Shown here: positions 26,200-34,603 of the stretch, in pieces | Layout: the number at the start of each line of letters is the position of its first letter | Position numbering within the stretch: position 1 is the stretch's first letter | Origin: Streptomyces sp. DT2A-34 | GTDB lineage: Bacteria; Actinomycetota; Actinomycetes; Streptomycetales; Streptomycetaceae | Direction: 5' to 3' | Length of the DNA: 64,000 bases | Assembly: GCF_030499515.1 (NCBI RefSeq) | Contig: NZ_JASTWJ010000001.1 | Coordinates: 1,240,001-1,304,000 of the forward strand | Program-made: the position numbers and the translations under genes | The notes under the pieces: model-generated | What the model saw: only the letters and a program-made list of their open reading frames with translations | Databases searched by the model: none | What the model was told of the DNA's origin: nothing

Positions 26200-26248
26200 G
26201 CGGGGCCCGAGTGGCGGGGAGCGCCCCCTGCGCCGCGAGGGGCCCCGC
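26200..26248 (+). terminator. Hairpin after fdhD
   Basis: GCGGGGCCC at 26200-26208 pairs perfectly with GGGCCCCGC at 26240-26248 shortly after the fdhD stop. The loop is long (31 bases) but contains further GC complementarity. It is a plausible intrinsic terminator without a U-run, as is common in high-GC actinobacteria. Confidence 0.5.
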
Positions 26249-26370
26249 TGTGTTTGACTGCTCGGTCGCCTACGGGCACTTTCAGCCGGTGTCGTCGGCC
26301 CCGTGCGAGTTGGTGGGCCCTTGCCCGGTGTCGGTGTGGGCTGGTCGGCCGGCTCAGGTGGCTTTGAAGC

Positions 26371-26895
26371 TCACATCCTGAAGGTCACGTCCGACGCCCG
26401 CACCACCGAGCCCAGCCTGGGGAAGTCGAGCCGCACCGAAGCCTCGTGCTCCGCCGCCGTGAACGCCGTCATCGCGTCTTCGACGAAGACGAGCTCGTAG
26501 CCCAGGTCGCCGGCGGCGCGGGCGGTGGACTCGACGCCGAGGTTGGTGGCGATGCCGCCGAACACCAGGGTGGTGACGCCGCGTTCGCGGAGGCGGTCAT
26601 CCAGGCCCGTGCCCTGGAAAGCGCCGATCGTGCGCTTCACGATCTCGATGTCGCCGTCCTTGAGCAGCCCTGCCACCAGACCGCTGCCGGGCGGCTGCTC
26701 GGCGACCGAGGGGCGTTCGACGCGGACGAGGACGACGGTCGCCCCCGCGGAGCGGAACCTGGTGGCCAACTCCTCGCAGGTCGCGAGGACTTCGGTTCCC
26801 TTGCGGGGCTCCAGGGGCAGCGCGACGATGCGGTCCATCAGGTCGATGAGCACAAGGGCGGTGCGTGCGCCTTCGAGCGCGAGTGGTGCGGTCAT
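26371..26895 (-). CDS. Isochorismatase-fold hydrolase lacking the usual cysteine
   Basis: A 174-residue single-domain protein. It has the catalytic Asp (LVLIDLMDRI, about 18) and Lys (EIVKRTIGAF, about 88) of the isochorismatase-like superfamily. Where cysteine hydrolases carry the nucleophile (CxxxT-type motif), it reads GGIATNLGVESTARAAGDLG, so no Cys is present. True isochorismatases also lack that Cys, so an ether- or amide-cleaving activity by a different route is possible. It is read in the same direction as, and just downstream of, the MarR gene. Confidence 0.82.
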   Translation of the reverse strand: MTAPLALEGARTALVLIDLMDRIVALPLEPRKGTEVLATCEELATRFRSAGATVVLVRVERPSVAEQPPGSGLVAGLLKDGDIEIVKRTIGAFQGTGLDDRLRERGVTTLVFGGIATNLGVESTARAAGDLGYELVFVEDAMTAFTAAEHEASVRLDFPRLGSVVRASDVTFRM

Positions 26896-26914
26896 GACGG
26901 AACGTTATCCGTCG

Positions 26915-27352
26915 TCAGCTCTGCGTACCGGAGATCCGGATCAACAGGTCCATGAAACGGTCACGTTCGGCCGCCGAGAGCGGGGCGAGGAGTGCGTCGT
27001 TGGCCTCGCGGGCCGCCTTCTCGCAGCGCGTCAGCAGGCGTCCGCCCTCGTCCGTGAGGGAGACCGCGTTCTTGCGGCGGTCTCGGGGGTCGGGCTCGCG
27101 CACGACGAGGCCGGCGGACTGCAGGTCGTTGAGGATGCCCACCAGGTCCTTGGGGTCGAGCTGGACGCCGCGCCCCAGGTCGGCCTGGGCGACGGGGGCG
27201 AGGTCGCGGACGGCGGAGAGCACCACGTGGTGCCACATCTTCATGCCCTCCGCGGCCAGCGCCTCGGCCACCAGGGACCGCCCCCGGGCGGCGGCACGGC
27301 CGAGCAGCCAGCTGGGGAGGGAGCGGATCGCGGGGAGCGGGGCTTCGGCCAT
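26915..27352 (-). CDS. MarR-family transcriptional regulator
   Basis: A 145-residue winged helix-turn-helix protein, ATG at 27352. The recognition region reads LGRGVQLDPKDLVGILNDLQ, followed by the wing VVREPDPRDRRKNAVSLTDEG, both typical of MarR. It is divergent from a quinone oxidoreductase gene, and the 103-bp intergenic region holds two matching TTGG-N5-CCAA sites. The usual arrangement is repression of the divergent oxidoreductase until an electrophile or phenolic ligand binds; the ligand is unknown. Confidence 0.92.
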   Translation of the reverse strand: MAEAPLPAIRSLPSWLLGRAAARGRSLVAEALAAEGMKMWHHVVLSAVRDLAPVAQADLGRGVQLDPKDLVGILNDLQSAGLVVREPDPRDRRKNAVSLTDEGGRLLTRCEKAAREANDALLAPLSAAERDRFMDLLIRISGTQS

Positions 27353-27375
27353 GCGGGCACCCTACCGGGATTTCA

Positions 27376-27438
27376 TTGGACTTCCCAACGACTGGTCGAT
27401 ATCGTCGCCGTCGTCGTCGAAACCGTTGGTCTTCCCAA
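27376..27438. promoter_or_regulatory. Paired MarR-type operators
   Basis: TTGGACTTCCCAA (27376-27388) and TTGGTCTTCCCAA (27426-27438) are nearly identical 13-bp palindromic sites whose starts are exactly 50 bp apart, about five helical turns. Each is followed by a matching tail of the form nGACT. They flank the promoter region between the MarR gene and the quinone oxidoreductase gene; the second lies 18 bp before the oxidoreductase start. Confidence 0.75.
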
Positions 27439-27455
27439 TGACTCCTGGAGGTGCG

Positions 27456-28373
27456 ATGCGCCGCGTCCGCTACGAGTCCACCGGTGGCCCCCTGTTCCTG
27501 GAGCAGGCCCCCACCCCTGAACCGGGTCCTGGTGAGCTCCTCGTCCGCCGCGAGGCGATCGGCGTGACGCTCCCCGTCGTCCGCAAGGTCACCGAGGCCC
27601 CCGAGCCCGTCCCGCTGGGCGGCGAGATCGCGGGCAGGGTCGTGGCCCTGGGTGCAGGGGCCACCCGCTTCCGAACCGGAGACCGTGTGACCGGCCTGTG
27701 CTTCGGGCACGGATACGCCGACTACGCGCTGCTGCACGAGGCCATGGCCTCCCCGATTCCCGACACCGCCACCGCCACCGACGCCGTCGCCCTCGTCCGC
27801 AGCGGCCTGGTCGCACTCGGCGCGCTGGAGGCCGCCCGGGCCGAGCGCGCAGAGGCGGCACTGGTCACCGCGGCGGCGAGCGGTGTCGGGCATCTCGCCG
27901 TGCAGCTCGCGCGGGCCCGTGGCGCGGGGCGGGTCGTGGGCGCCGTGTCCGACCCGGCCAAGGCGGACTTCGTGCGCTCCCTCGGCGCCGACGACGTGGT
28001 CGCGTACCGGGAGGGCGGTTGGGGAGCCCCCGTCGACTACGTCCTCGACGCGGTCGGCGGCGACCTGCTCACGCGGGCCCTCGCCGCACTCGCCCCGGGC
28101 GGGCGGCTCGTGGCGTACAGCTCGGGTGGCGGGACAGTCCAGGCATACGACCTTCTCGTGGGCGCCAAGTCCGTCGTCGGGTTCCAGATGGGGCGCATCG
28201 CTCGCGAGGAGCCGGAGTTGTACGAGCGGTGGCGCAGGGAGCTGTGGGAGCTGTTCGCCGAAGGCGCGCTGAAGCCCGCCGTGCACGGGGAGTTCGGGCT
28301 GGAGGAGGCGGCCGAGGCGCATGCGGCGATCGAGTCCCGGGTCAACCGAGGGAAAGTCGTACTCCATCCGTGA
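27456..28373 (+). CDS. Quinone oxidoreductase-like zinc-free alcohol dehydrogenase family protein
   Basis: A 305-residue protein from ATG 27456 with CTGGAGGTG upstream. It belongs to the medium-chain dehydrogenase family of the NADPH:quinone reductase type: GGEIAGRVVALGAGATRF, the cofactor loop ALVTAAASGVGHLAVQLARA and LGADDVVAY. No structural zinc cysteines are seen. Expected activity is NADPH-dependent reduction of quinones or enones in the cytoplasm. It is probably repressed by the divergent MarR protein. Confidence 0.92.
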   Translation: MRRVRYESTGGPLFLEQAPTPEPGPGELLVRREAIGVTLPVVRKVTEAPEPVPLGGEIAGRVVALGAGATRFRTGDRVTGLCFGHGYADYALLHEAMASPIPDTATATDAVALVRSGLVALGALEAARAERAEAALVTAAASGVGHLAVQLARARGAGRVVGAVSDPAKADFVRSLGADDVVAYREGGWGAPVDYVLDAVGGDLLTRALAALAPGGRLVAYSSGGGTVQAYDLLVGAKSVVGFQMGRIAREEPELYERWRRELWELFAEGALKPAVHGEFGLEEAAEAHAAIESRVNRGKVVLHP

Positions 28374-28505
28374 GGTGACACGTGCACGGTTCTTGTGATG
28401 TGTGCGATAGCCCAACTAACGTCTGTGATGCGCACTTTGGACGTGGGATGTCCGAATGTTCAGATGCCTGGACGCACGACCAGACGATGAAGGGCGGGCC
28501 GCACC

Positions 28506-30395
28506 ATGCCGTCAAGAGTTCGCGCACGTCTCAGAGCTGCCCTCGTCGCGGCCGTCGCCACTACGGCGACGGCCGCGACATTAGGTTCGGCGCCATCCCA
28601 ACCAGCCGGCCGGGCACCGCTGTTCGAGCAGCAGGTGCTCTTCAAGGCCTCCCAGGACCCCGGCTACGCCTGCTTCCGGATCCCGGCGATCGTGAAGACC
28701 GGGGACGGCACGCTGCTGGCGTTCGCCGAGGGGCGGGTGCTCAACTGCGGTGACGCCGCCGACATCGACATCGTTCTCAAGCGGTCGACGGACGGTGGCC
28801 GCACCTGGGGGCCGCTCCAGGTCGTCAACGAGGGCGACGGCGACACGCACGGGAACCCGGCGCCGATCGTGGACCGTGAGACCGGCCGCATCCTGCTGGC
28901 GGAGACGTACAACCCGGGCCGTACGGACAGCGGCAGTTGCTCCGTCCCCTGCGAGCGCACCCCTTATCTCCAGTACAGCGACGACGACGGCCGGACCTGG
29001 TCCGAACCGCGCGATCTGAGCGACGAGATACTGCCCGCGAACTGGAACTCCTGGTACGCCACCGGCCCCGTGCACGGCATCCAGCTCACCAGGGGCAAGC
29101 ACGCCGGGCGGCTCGTCTTCGGCGTCAACACCGAGACCTGGGACGGCAGTCGGGTCACCGCCAACCATGCCGCCCTCATCGTCAGCGACGACGGCGGCGA
29201 CAGCTGGCGGATCGGCGCCACCGACTCCTGGCCCATCGCCGCGGCCGACGGCACCTTCCGGCAGAAGCCGTCCGAAGTGACCCTCACCGAGCGCACGGAC
29301 GGCACGATCCTCATCAGCGGCCGGGAGCAGGACGGCACCGACCTCGGCCACCGCTCCCAGACGTACAGCCGCGACGGCGGCGACAGCTTCACCGGCCCGT
29401 TCCGGGACCTTCCTGACCTCTACACGCCCCAGGTCCAGGGCGCCACGCTCCGCCTGGGCAACCGCCTCCTGCTGTCCGCGCCCGGCGACCCCGACCGCCG
29501 CCGGACCATGATGATCCGGTCGTCCTGGAACGGCGGCACCACCTGGGACAGCGTGGACCGCGGCAAGGTCGTGACCACGGACTGGTCGGGCTACTCCGAC
29601 ATGGTGGGCATCGACGCGTCCACGGTGGGCCTGATGTACGAGGGCGGCGCCGTCGACGCGCGCGACGAGATCCGCTTCGCCCGCTTCGACGAGGCCTGGC
29701 TCGGACCGCGCCGCGGCCCCGACCCCACCACCGCCGACCTCGCCCCCGGCGCACCCCGCGCGACCGTCCTCGGCGGCGCCGAGGAGACGGACGGCGTGTT
29801 CGGCGACGCCCTGGAGTTCGACGGCGACGACGACGCCGTACGTCTGCCGTATCGGTCCCGACTTCCGCTCGGGACCGGTGACTTCACGGCCTCGTTGTTC
29901 TTCCGCTACTCCGCCACCGCCGGCGAGCAGCCGTTCCTGTGGATGGGCGGGATCGGCTCCACGCAGCCCCAGATCTGGCTGCGCGGCGAGCCCGACAACG
30001 ACCGGGTGCGCGCCCTGATCACCACCCGGCAGGGGTTCGGGACCGTGCGCACCGCGTCCGTGTGGGCCACCGGCGCCCACAACGACGGCGAGTGGCACCA
30101 CCTCGCCCTGCGGCGCGGCGGAGGACGGCTGACGCTGTTCCTGGACGGTACGGCGATCAGCACCGCGGACGTGCCCGGTTCGGTCAGCCGGAACTCGCCG
30201 TTCGGCGTGCACGTCGGCCAGCGCATGGACAGCCGGGCCTTCCTCACCGGCGCGATCGACGACGTCCACGTGTGGAACCGGGCGCTCGGCGACGCGGAAA
30301 TCGACGCCGCGGCACGGGTCACCGCCCGTAAGGGTTCGGCCACCGCGGGCACCGTCCTGTGGCTGCCCATGGACCAGGTGCGCCGAGGCCACTAA
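28506..30395 (+). CDS. Secreted exo-alpha-sialidase (GH33-like) with LamG-type C-terminal domain
   Basis: A 629-residue protein from ATG 28506. A signal peptide covers about residues 1-37. The six-bladed sialidase propeller shows the FRIP motif at 57-60 (YACFRIPAI) and several Asp-boxes (STDGGRTW, SDDDGRTW, SDDGGDSW, SRDGGDSF). Residues about 430-615 form a concanavalin/LamG-like module (FTASLFFRYSATAG, FGVHVGQR, GAIDDVHVWNRALGD). It would release terminal sialic acids outside the cell. Codon 26 is TTA, a codon rare in Streptomyces and read by the bldA tRNA, inside the signal peptide. The next gene begins 11 bases after the stop. Confidence 0.9.
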   Translation: MPSRVRARLRAALVAAVATTATAATLGSAPSQPAGRAPLFEQQVLFKASQDPGYACFRIPAIVKTGDGTLLAFAEGRVLNCGDAADIDIVLKRSTDGGRTWGPLQVVNEGDGDTHGNPAPIVDRETGRILLAETYNPGRTDSGSCSVPCERTPYLQYSDDDGRTWSEPRDLSDEILPANWNSWYATGPVHGIQLTRGKHAGRLVFGVNTETWDGSRVTANHAALIVSDDGGDSWRIGATDSWPIAAADGTFRQKPSEVTLTERTDGTILISGREQDGTDLGHRSQTYSRDGGDSFTGPFRDLPDLYTPQVQGATLRLGNRLLLSAPGDPDRRRTMMIRSSWNGGTTWDSVDRGKVVTTDWSGYSDMVGIDASTVGLMYEGGAVDARDEIRFARFDEAWLGPRRGPDPTTADLAPGAPRATVLGGAEETDGVFGDALEFDGDDDAVRLPYRSRLPLGTGDFTASLFFRYSATAGEQPFLWMGGIGSTQPQIWLRGEPDNDRVRALITTRQGFGTVRTASVWATGAHNDGEWHHLALRRGGGRLTLFLDGTAISTADVPGSVSRNSPFGVHVGQRMDSRAFLTGAIDDVHVWNRALGDAEIDAAARVTARKGSATAGTVLWLPMDQVRRGH

Positions 30396-30405
30396 CGTCC
30401 CGGGC

Positions 30406-31643
30406 GTGCCCGACGACACACGAGCACGGCAGCGCACCGCGACCGGCCTCGGACTCCTGCTGGCCCTGGTTCTCGGGGCCGTGCTGCTCACCGCCCTCCC
30501 GGACGACGGCGAACGGGAGGGCGGTGGCACGTGTGCCCCGCACTCGGTCGCGTCCTGGAAGGCCGACGACGGCCTCACCGCCGAGTTCGCCCGCTACGGC
30601 GACGACCCCGCCCGCACCGACGACTGGACCGGCGGCGACGGCACCCACTCGGTGCGGCTGCCGGACGGCCGGCTGCTGTGGCTGTTCTCGGACACCTACC
30701 TCGGCCAGGTGTACGCCCCGCCCAACCCGTTCGGCGAGTCCCACACCTGGCGGGACACGGCCGCCCCCTGGTGCGCAACTCGGCGGTCGTCATGCGCGAC
30801 GGACGCCTGGAGCGCACCCTGCCCACCCCGCTCTTCCCCGACCCGGCCCCGAACCAGTGGCGCTGGCCGGTGGCGGCCCGCGTCGAGCCCCGCTCCCCCG
30901 GCTCGTCCGAGCAGGTCCTGCGGGTGCTGCTGTGGGTACGCACGGCCGGGCAGGCCCCGTGGATCTACGGTGTGCCCACCGCCACCGAGGTCGCCACGCT
31001 CTCGCTGCCCGACCTGCGGGTCGAGTCGGTCGTCAAGGTCCTCGACCAGCAGCTGGTGCCGGATCCCTCCCGGCGGGTCCTGTTCGGCACGACACTCGTC
31101 GAGGAGGACGGCTGGACCTACGTCTTCGGCGGCGACGACGGGCAGGCCGCGTCCCGACCGGCCTCGCACGCCTACGTCGCGCGCGTACCCGAGGGCAGGC
31201 TGGCCGAGCCGGGTGCCTGGCAGTACTGGAACGGCTCCACGTGGGGCAAGGCCGGGGACGCCCGGCCGCGCGCGGTGCTCGGGGACGGGGAGCGCAAGGG
31301 GGTGGGCAGCGCGTTCTCGGTGGTGCGGGTGCGGGGGACGTACGTCCTGTTCACGATGGCCGCGGGCACCGAGGGGCTGACCACTGTCACGTCGTACTGG
31401 GCCTGCTCCCCCACCGGCCCGTGGCACGGGCCGACGAAGGACTTCAGCCCGGCGCTGCCGCAGGGCGGCCAGGTCGCCGCCTACAACCCGCAGACGCACC
31501 CCGAGCTGAGCGGCGACGGACGTCTCGTCGTCAGCTATGACGTCAACGGGCTGGAGACGGGCGGCGCCGCGGCGCAGCTCAACCGGAACGTGTCCCTGTA
31601 CCGACCGCGGTTCGTGACGCTGCGGCTGGCTCCGACTCGGTGA
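30406..31643 (+). pseudogene. Membrane-anchored DUF5005/DUF4185-like propeller protein, one-base frameshift
   Basis: GTG 30406 begins a protein with an N-terminal membrane anchor (TGLGLLLALVLGAVLLTAL) and then WKADDGLTAEFARYGDDPAR and RLPDGRLLWLFSDTYLGQV. At a five-C run (30764-30768) the sensible frame changes; one more C would restore DTAAPLVRNSAVVMR. The second frame continues through APNQWRWPVAARVE, YVFGGDDGQ and SYWACSPTGPWHGP to 31643. The fold resembles secreted beta-propellers of glycoside-hydrolase type; function unknown. The shift could be a true mutation, slippage-based variation or a sequencing error. Its 3' end overlaps the convergent transporter gene by 65 bases. Confidence 0.7.
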
Positions 31644-32643
31644 CGGGCTCCGAGGCGTCGGTGTCGGCGTCGGCCTCGGCGTCGTGTGCCCGGCGCTTGG
31701 CGATGACCGCGCACACCATCAGCTGCATCTGGTGGAACAGCATCAGCGGCAGCACGGCCAGCGAGGCGTGCGCGCCGAACAGGACGCTCGCCATGGGCAG
31801 CCCGGAGGCGAGGGACTTCTTCGAGCCGGCGAACTGGATCGCGATGCGGTCCTCGCGGTCGAAGCGCAGCGCCTTGGCGCCGTACCAGGTCAGGGCGAGC
31901 ATGACGGCCAGCAGCACGGCCTCGACGGCGAGCAGGCCGGCCAGCCGTATCGGGCTCACCTGGTGCCAGATGCCCTGGACCACGCCCTCGCTGAACGCGG
32001 TGTAGACGACCAGCAGGATCGAGCCGCGGTCGACCAGCCCGAGGACCTTCTTGTGCCGGGCGACGAAGCCCCCGATCCAGCGGCGCAGCACCTGCCCGGC
32101 GACGAACGGCACCAGCAGTTGCAGCACGATCTTGAGAAGCGAGTCGGCCGAGAAGCCGCCGCCGCTGCCGCCGAGCACGGCCGCCGCGAGGAGCGGGGTG
32201 AGGACGATGCCGACGAGGGAGGAGAAGGAGCCCGCGCAGATCGCGGCGGGCACGTTGCCGCGGGCCATCGAGGTGAAGGCGATCGACGACTGAATGGTCG
32301 ACGGGACGAGGGTGAGGAAGAGCAGGCCCTGGTAGAGCGGGTCCGTCAGGAGCACCGGGACCAGGCCGCGGGCAGCCAGGCCGAGCAGTGGGAAGGCGAC
32401 GAAGGTGCAGGCCAGAACGGTGACGTGGAGCCGCCAGTGCTTCAGACCGTCCAGCGCCTCACGGGTGGACAGCCGGGCGCCGTAGAGGAAGAAGAGGAAG
32501 GCGATCGCGGCCGTGGAGGCGCCGGACGCCACGTCGGAGGCCGTCCCGCGCGCCGGGATGAGGGCCGCGAGGCCCACGGTCCCGAGCAGCAGCAGAATGT
32601 ACGGGTCGATCGGCATCCAACGCGGCCATCGCAGGCGTTTCAC
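31579..32643 (-). CDS. Bile acid:sodium symporter (SBF/BASS) family transporter
   Basis: A 354-residue membrane protein, GTG at 32643 with GTGGAGC upstream. About nine to ten hydrophobic helices are visible. Motifs FLFFLYGARLSTREALDGL, LVPSTIQSSIAFTSMARGN and FAGSKKSLASGLPMA match the SBF-like (7TM-type) subfamily of BASS carriers, which move organic anions with sodium. The C-terminal tail after RRAHDAEADADTDA is acidic and disordered and overlaps the convergent gene. It is divergent from a LysR regulator that probably controls it. Confidence 0.9.
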   Translation of the reverse strand: MKRLRWPRWMPIDPYILLLLGTVGLAALIPARGTASDVASGASTAAIAFLFFLYGARLSTREALDGLKHWRLHVTVLACTFVAFPLLGLAARGLVPVLLTDPLYQGLLFLTLVPSTIQSSIAFTSMARGNVPAAICAGSFSSLVGIVLTPLLAAAVLGGSGGGFSADSLLKIVLQLLVPFVAGQVLRRWIGGFVARHKKVLGLVDRGSILLVVYTAFSEGVVQGIWHQVSPIRLAGLLAVEAVLLAVMLALTWYGAKALRFDREDRIAIQFAGSKKSLASGLPMASVLFGAHASLAVLPLMLFHQMQLMVCAVIAKRRAHDAEADADTDASEPVTESEPAAASRTAVGTGTRSG

Positions 32644-32809
32644 TGTGCTCCACTACTTCGCTGTCGTACTCGGCTGTCGCTTCGCCGAACTTCGGGTTCC
32701 CGGCACGGACGTGCCCTCTCCATCGTGCTCCGGCGATCAGCGATCGGGAATCCGGCATACCGCTCTGACTGTCATCACGTTTCGCGATCACGGCGGGTAG
32801 CCTGGGGAC

Positions 32810-33673
32810 GTGTACGACCCCTCCCATCTGCGCACGTTCCTCGCGGTGGCCCAGACGTTGAGCTTCACGCAGGCGGCCCGTCGCCTCGGGCTGCGTCAGT
32901 CGACCGTGAGCCAGCACGTGCGGCGTCTGGAGGACGCCACCGGGCGGCCGTTGTTCGCCCGGGACACCCACTCCGTGGAGCTGACCGAGGACGGCGAGGC
33001 GATGCTCGGCTTCGCCCGCCGGATCCTGGAGGTGCACGAGCAGGCGACGGCGTTCTTCACCGGCACCCGGCTGCGCGGCCGGCTCCGCTTCGGCGCGTCC
33101 GAGGACTTCGTCCTGACCCGCCTGCCGGAGATCCTGGAGGGCTTCCGCTACGACCACCCAGAGGTCGACCTGGAGCTGACGGTCGAACTCTCGGGCACGC
33201 TCCACGAACAGCTGGCCGCCGGGAAGCTCGACCTGGTCCTCGCCAAGCGGCGCCCCGAGGATCCTCGGGGCGAGCTGGTCTGGCACGACCGGCTGGTGTG
33301 GATCGGCGCGGAGAGGCTCCGCCTGGAGCCGGATCGTCCGGTGCCGTTGATCGTCTATCCGCCGCCGGGGATTACCAGGGCGCTTGCGTTGGAGGCGCTG
33401 GAGCGGCAGGGGCGTGAGTGGCGGATCGTGTGCACGAGCGGCAGTCTCAACGGGCTGGTCGCGGCGGCGCGGGCGGGGCTCGGGGTGATGGCGCACTCGC
33501 GGGGGCTGATTCCGCCGGGTCTGGTGCGGGTGCCCGACCGATCGGGGCTGCCGGAGCTGGGGCGGGTCGACTTCGTGCTGGTGCACGGGCGGCGGCGTAC
33601 GGCTGCGCAGGGGGCGGCTGATGCGTTGGCGGGGGCGATTTTGGCGGGCGGGGACCGGTTGCACCGGCGTTAG
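32810..33673 (+). CDS. LysR-family transcriptional regulator
   Basis: A 287-residue protein from GTG 32810. The N-terminal helix-turn-helix is typical (FLAVAQTLSFTQAARRLGLR, QSTVSQHVRRLEDATGRPLF). The effector domain follows with LRFGASEDFVLTRLPEIL and a late SGSLNGLVAAARAGLGVMAHS. It is transcribed away from the SBF transporter gene, with 166 bp between the two starts, which is the classical arrangement for LysR activation of a divergent target. The effector is unknown. The stop codon overlaps the end of an AsnC-like fragment on the other strand. Confidence 0.92.
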   Translation: MYDPSHLRTFLAVAQTLSFTQAARRLGLRQSTVSQHVRRLEDATGRPLFARDTHSVELTEDGEAMLGFARRILEVHEQATAFFTGTRLRGRLRFGASEDFVLTRLPEILEGFRYDHPEVDLELTVELSGTLHEQLAAGKLDLVLAKRRPEDPRGELVWHDRLVWIGAERLRLEPDRPVPLIVYPPPGITRALALEALERQGREWRIVCTSGSLNGLVAAARAGLGVMAHSRGLIPPGLVRVPDRSGLPELGRVDFVLVHGRRRTAAQGAADALAGAILAGGDRLHRR

Positions 33674-33850
33674 GGGTGTCGCCGGTACGTCAGCTGCTTC
33701 ACCCGCCGCAGGAACACCGACGACTCCACGTGCTGCACCCCTTCCAACCGCCCGAGCGGGCCGCTCAGGTAGGCGTACAGGCCCGCGGTGTCTCTGACGA
33801 CGGCGGTCGCGACCAGGTTGGACGGGCCGGCCGTGGCGCTGGCGAAGGCT
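33670..33850 (-). pseudogene. AsnC/Lrp regulator, 3' fragment
   Basis: Only the last 57 or so residues remain: ASATAGPSNLVATAVVRDTA, then LYAYLSGPLGRLEGVQHVES and LRRVKQLTYRR before a TAA at 33670. This is the C-terminal half of the ligand-binding (RAM) domain of an AsnC/Lrp-family regulator. The DNA-binding half is absent because the sequence joins an MFS-transporter fragment of opposite orientation near 33850. Confidence 0.8.
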
Positions 33851-34250
33851 GGACGCCGGGTCGACGGCGGGGGCCCTGGTTCCGGGGCTGGTGCTGGTGG
33901 GTGTCGGTACGGGGCTGGTGTCGCCCGGCATCGCGGGCGCCGCGCCGGCCGCCGTACCGCAGGAACGGGCCGGTATGGCGGGCGGTGCGGTGAACACCTT
34001 CCGGCAGCTCGGGTATGCGCTCGGCATCGCCCTGTGGGGCACGGTGCTGACCTCGCGGATGCAGGACACGCTGCCGCGGGAGGCGGCCCACGCTCTGGCG
34101 GGCGGGGGCGCCGGTGCGCTGCGCGGCGCGTTCGGCGAGGAGAGGCTGCGCTCCGCCTTCGCCGACGGACTCGACGCGGTGGCGGTGGCGGCGGGGTCGA
34201 CCGCGCTGGTGGCCGGGGTGCTGGTGCTCGCCTGGTCGGGAGGGCCGTGA
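33848..34250 (+). pseudogene. Drug-efflux MFS transporter (DHA2 type), 3' fragment
   Basis: The open frame gives STAGALVPGLVLVGVGTGLV, then GMAGGAVNTFRQLGYALGIA, LWGTVLTSRM and a final helix AAGSTALVAGVLVLAWSGG, which is the last quarter of an EmrB/QacA-type 14-helix transporter. No start or earlier helices are present; upstream the sequence changes to the AsnC fragment. A hairpin follows the stop. In many Streptomyces an AsnC gene is divergent from such a transporter, so one deletion across the shared promoter could have fused the two 3' ends. Confidence 0.8.
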
Positions 34251-34269
34251 CAAAAAACCGGAGTGACAG

Positions 34270-34308
34270 CTTCGGCCCCTCGCACGCTGACAGAGGAGAG
34301 GGGCGAAG
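34270..34308 (+). terminator. Hairpin after the MFS fragment
   Basis: CTTCGGCCCCTC (34270-34281) pairs with GAGGGGCGAAG (34298-34308) with one bulged base. It lies 20 bases after the stop of the transporter fragment and is probably that gene's original terminator. Confidence 0.55.
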
Positions 34309-34366
34309 AGGCGAGGGAAGAGACGAACCAGCAGTCGCCGGCACGCCGGGGATGACATGATCGACA

Positions 34367-34418
34367 GGGCCCGTACCGGGTAATCGGGTCGTACAGATTC
34401 GGTGAAGATTACGGGCCC
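34367..34418. promoter_or_regulatory. Inverted repeat in the 350-bp leader of the acyl-CoA ligase gene
   Basis: GGGCCCGTA (34367-34375) and its exact complement TACGGGCCC (34410-34418) are 34 bases apart. The stretch 34251-34603 has no gene; besides this repeat it holds the MFS-fragment hairpin and a lower-GC tract just downstream of the repeat that may contain the promoter. The repeat could be a regulator site; I cannot name one. Confidence 0.4.
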
Positions 34419-34603
34419 GAAACTTACTCAACCGTCAGTTTTCTGTCCGACCCTTCCCCATGTGAGCGTATTTTCCCGCACTGACCAGTGCATACCTGAG
34501 CACCCGTCGATTTCCGGCCCCCTCCCGTCCGAAACGCGGGTGGGGTAGCTTTCACCGCGCTGAGCGGAGCTTCAGCCGAGGCATTCGGAGCGGGGAGCGG
34601 GGT

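Noticed and set aside
32644..32809. LysR binding site (T-N11-A) between the SBF transporter and LysR genes
   Set aside because: The consensus is so loose that several matches occur; none stands out by symmetry.
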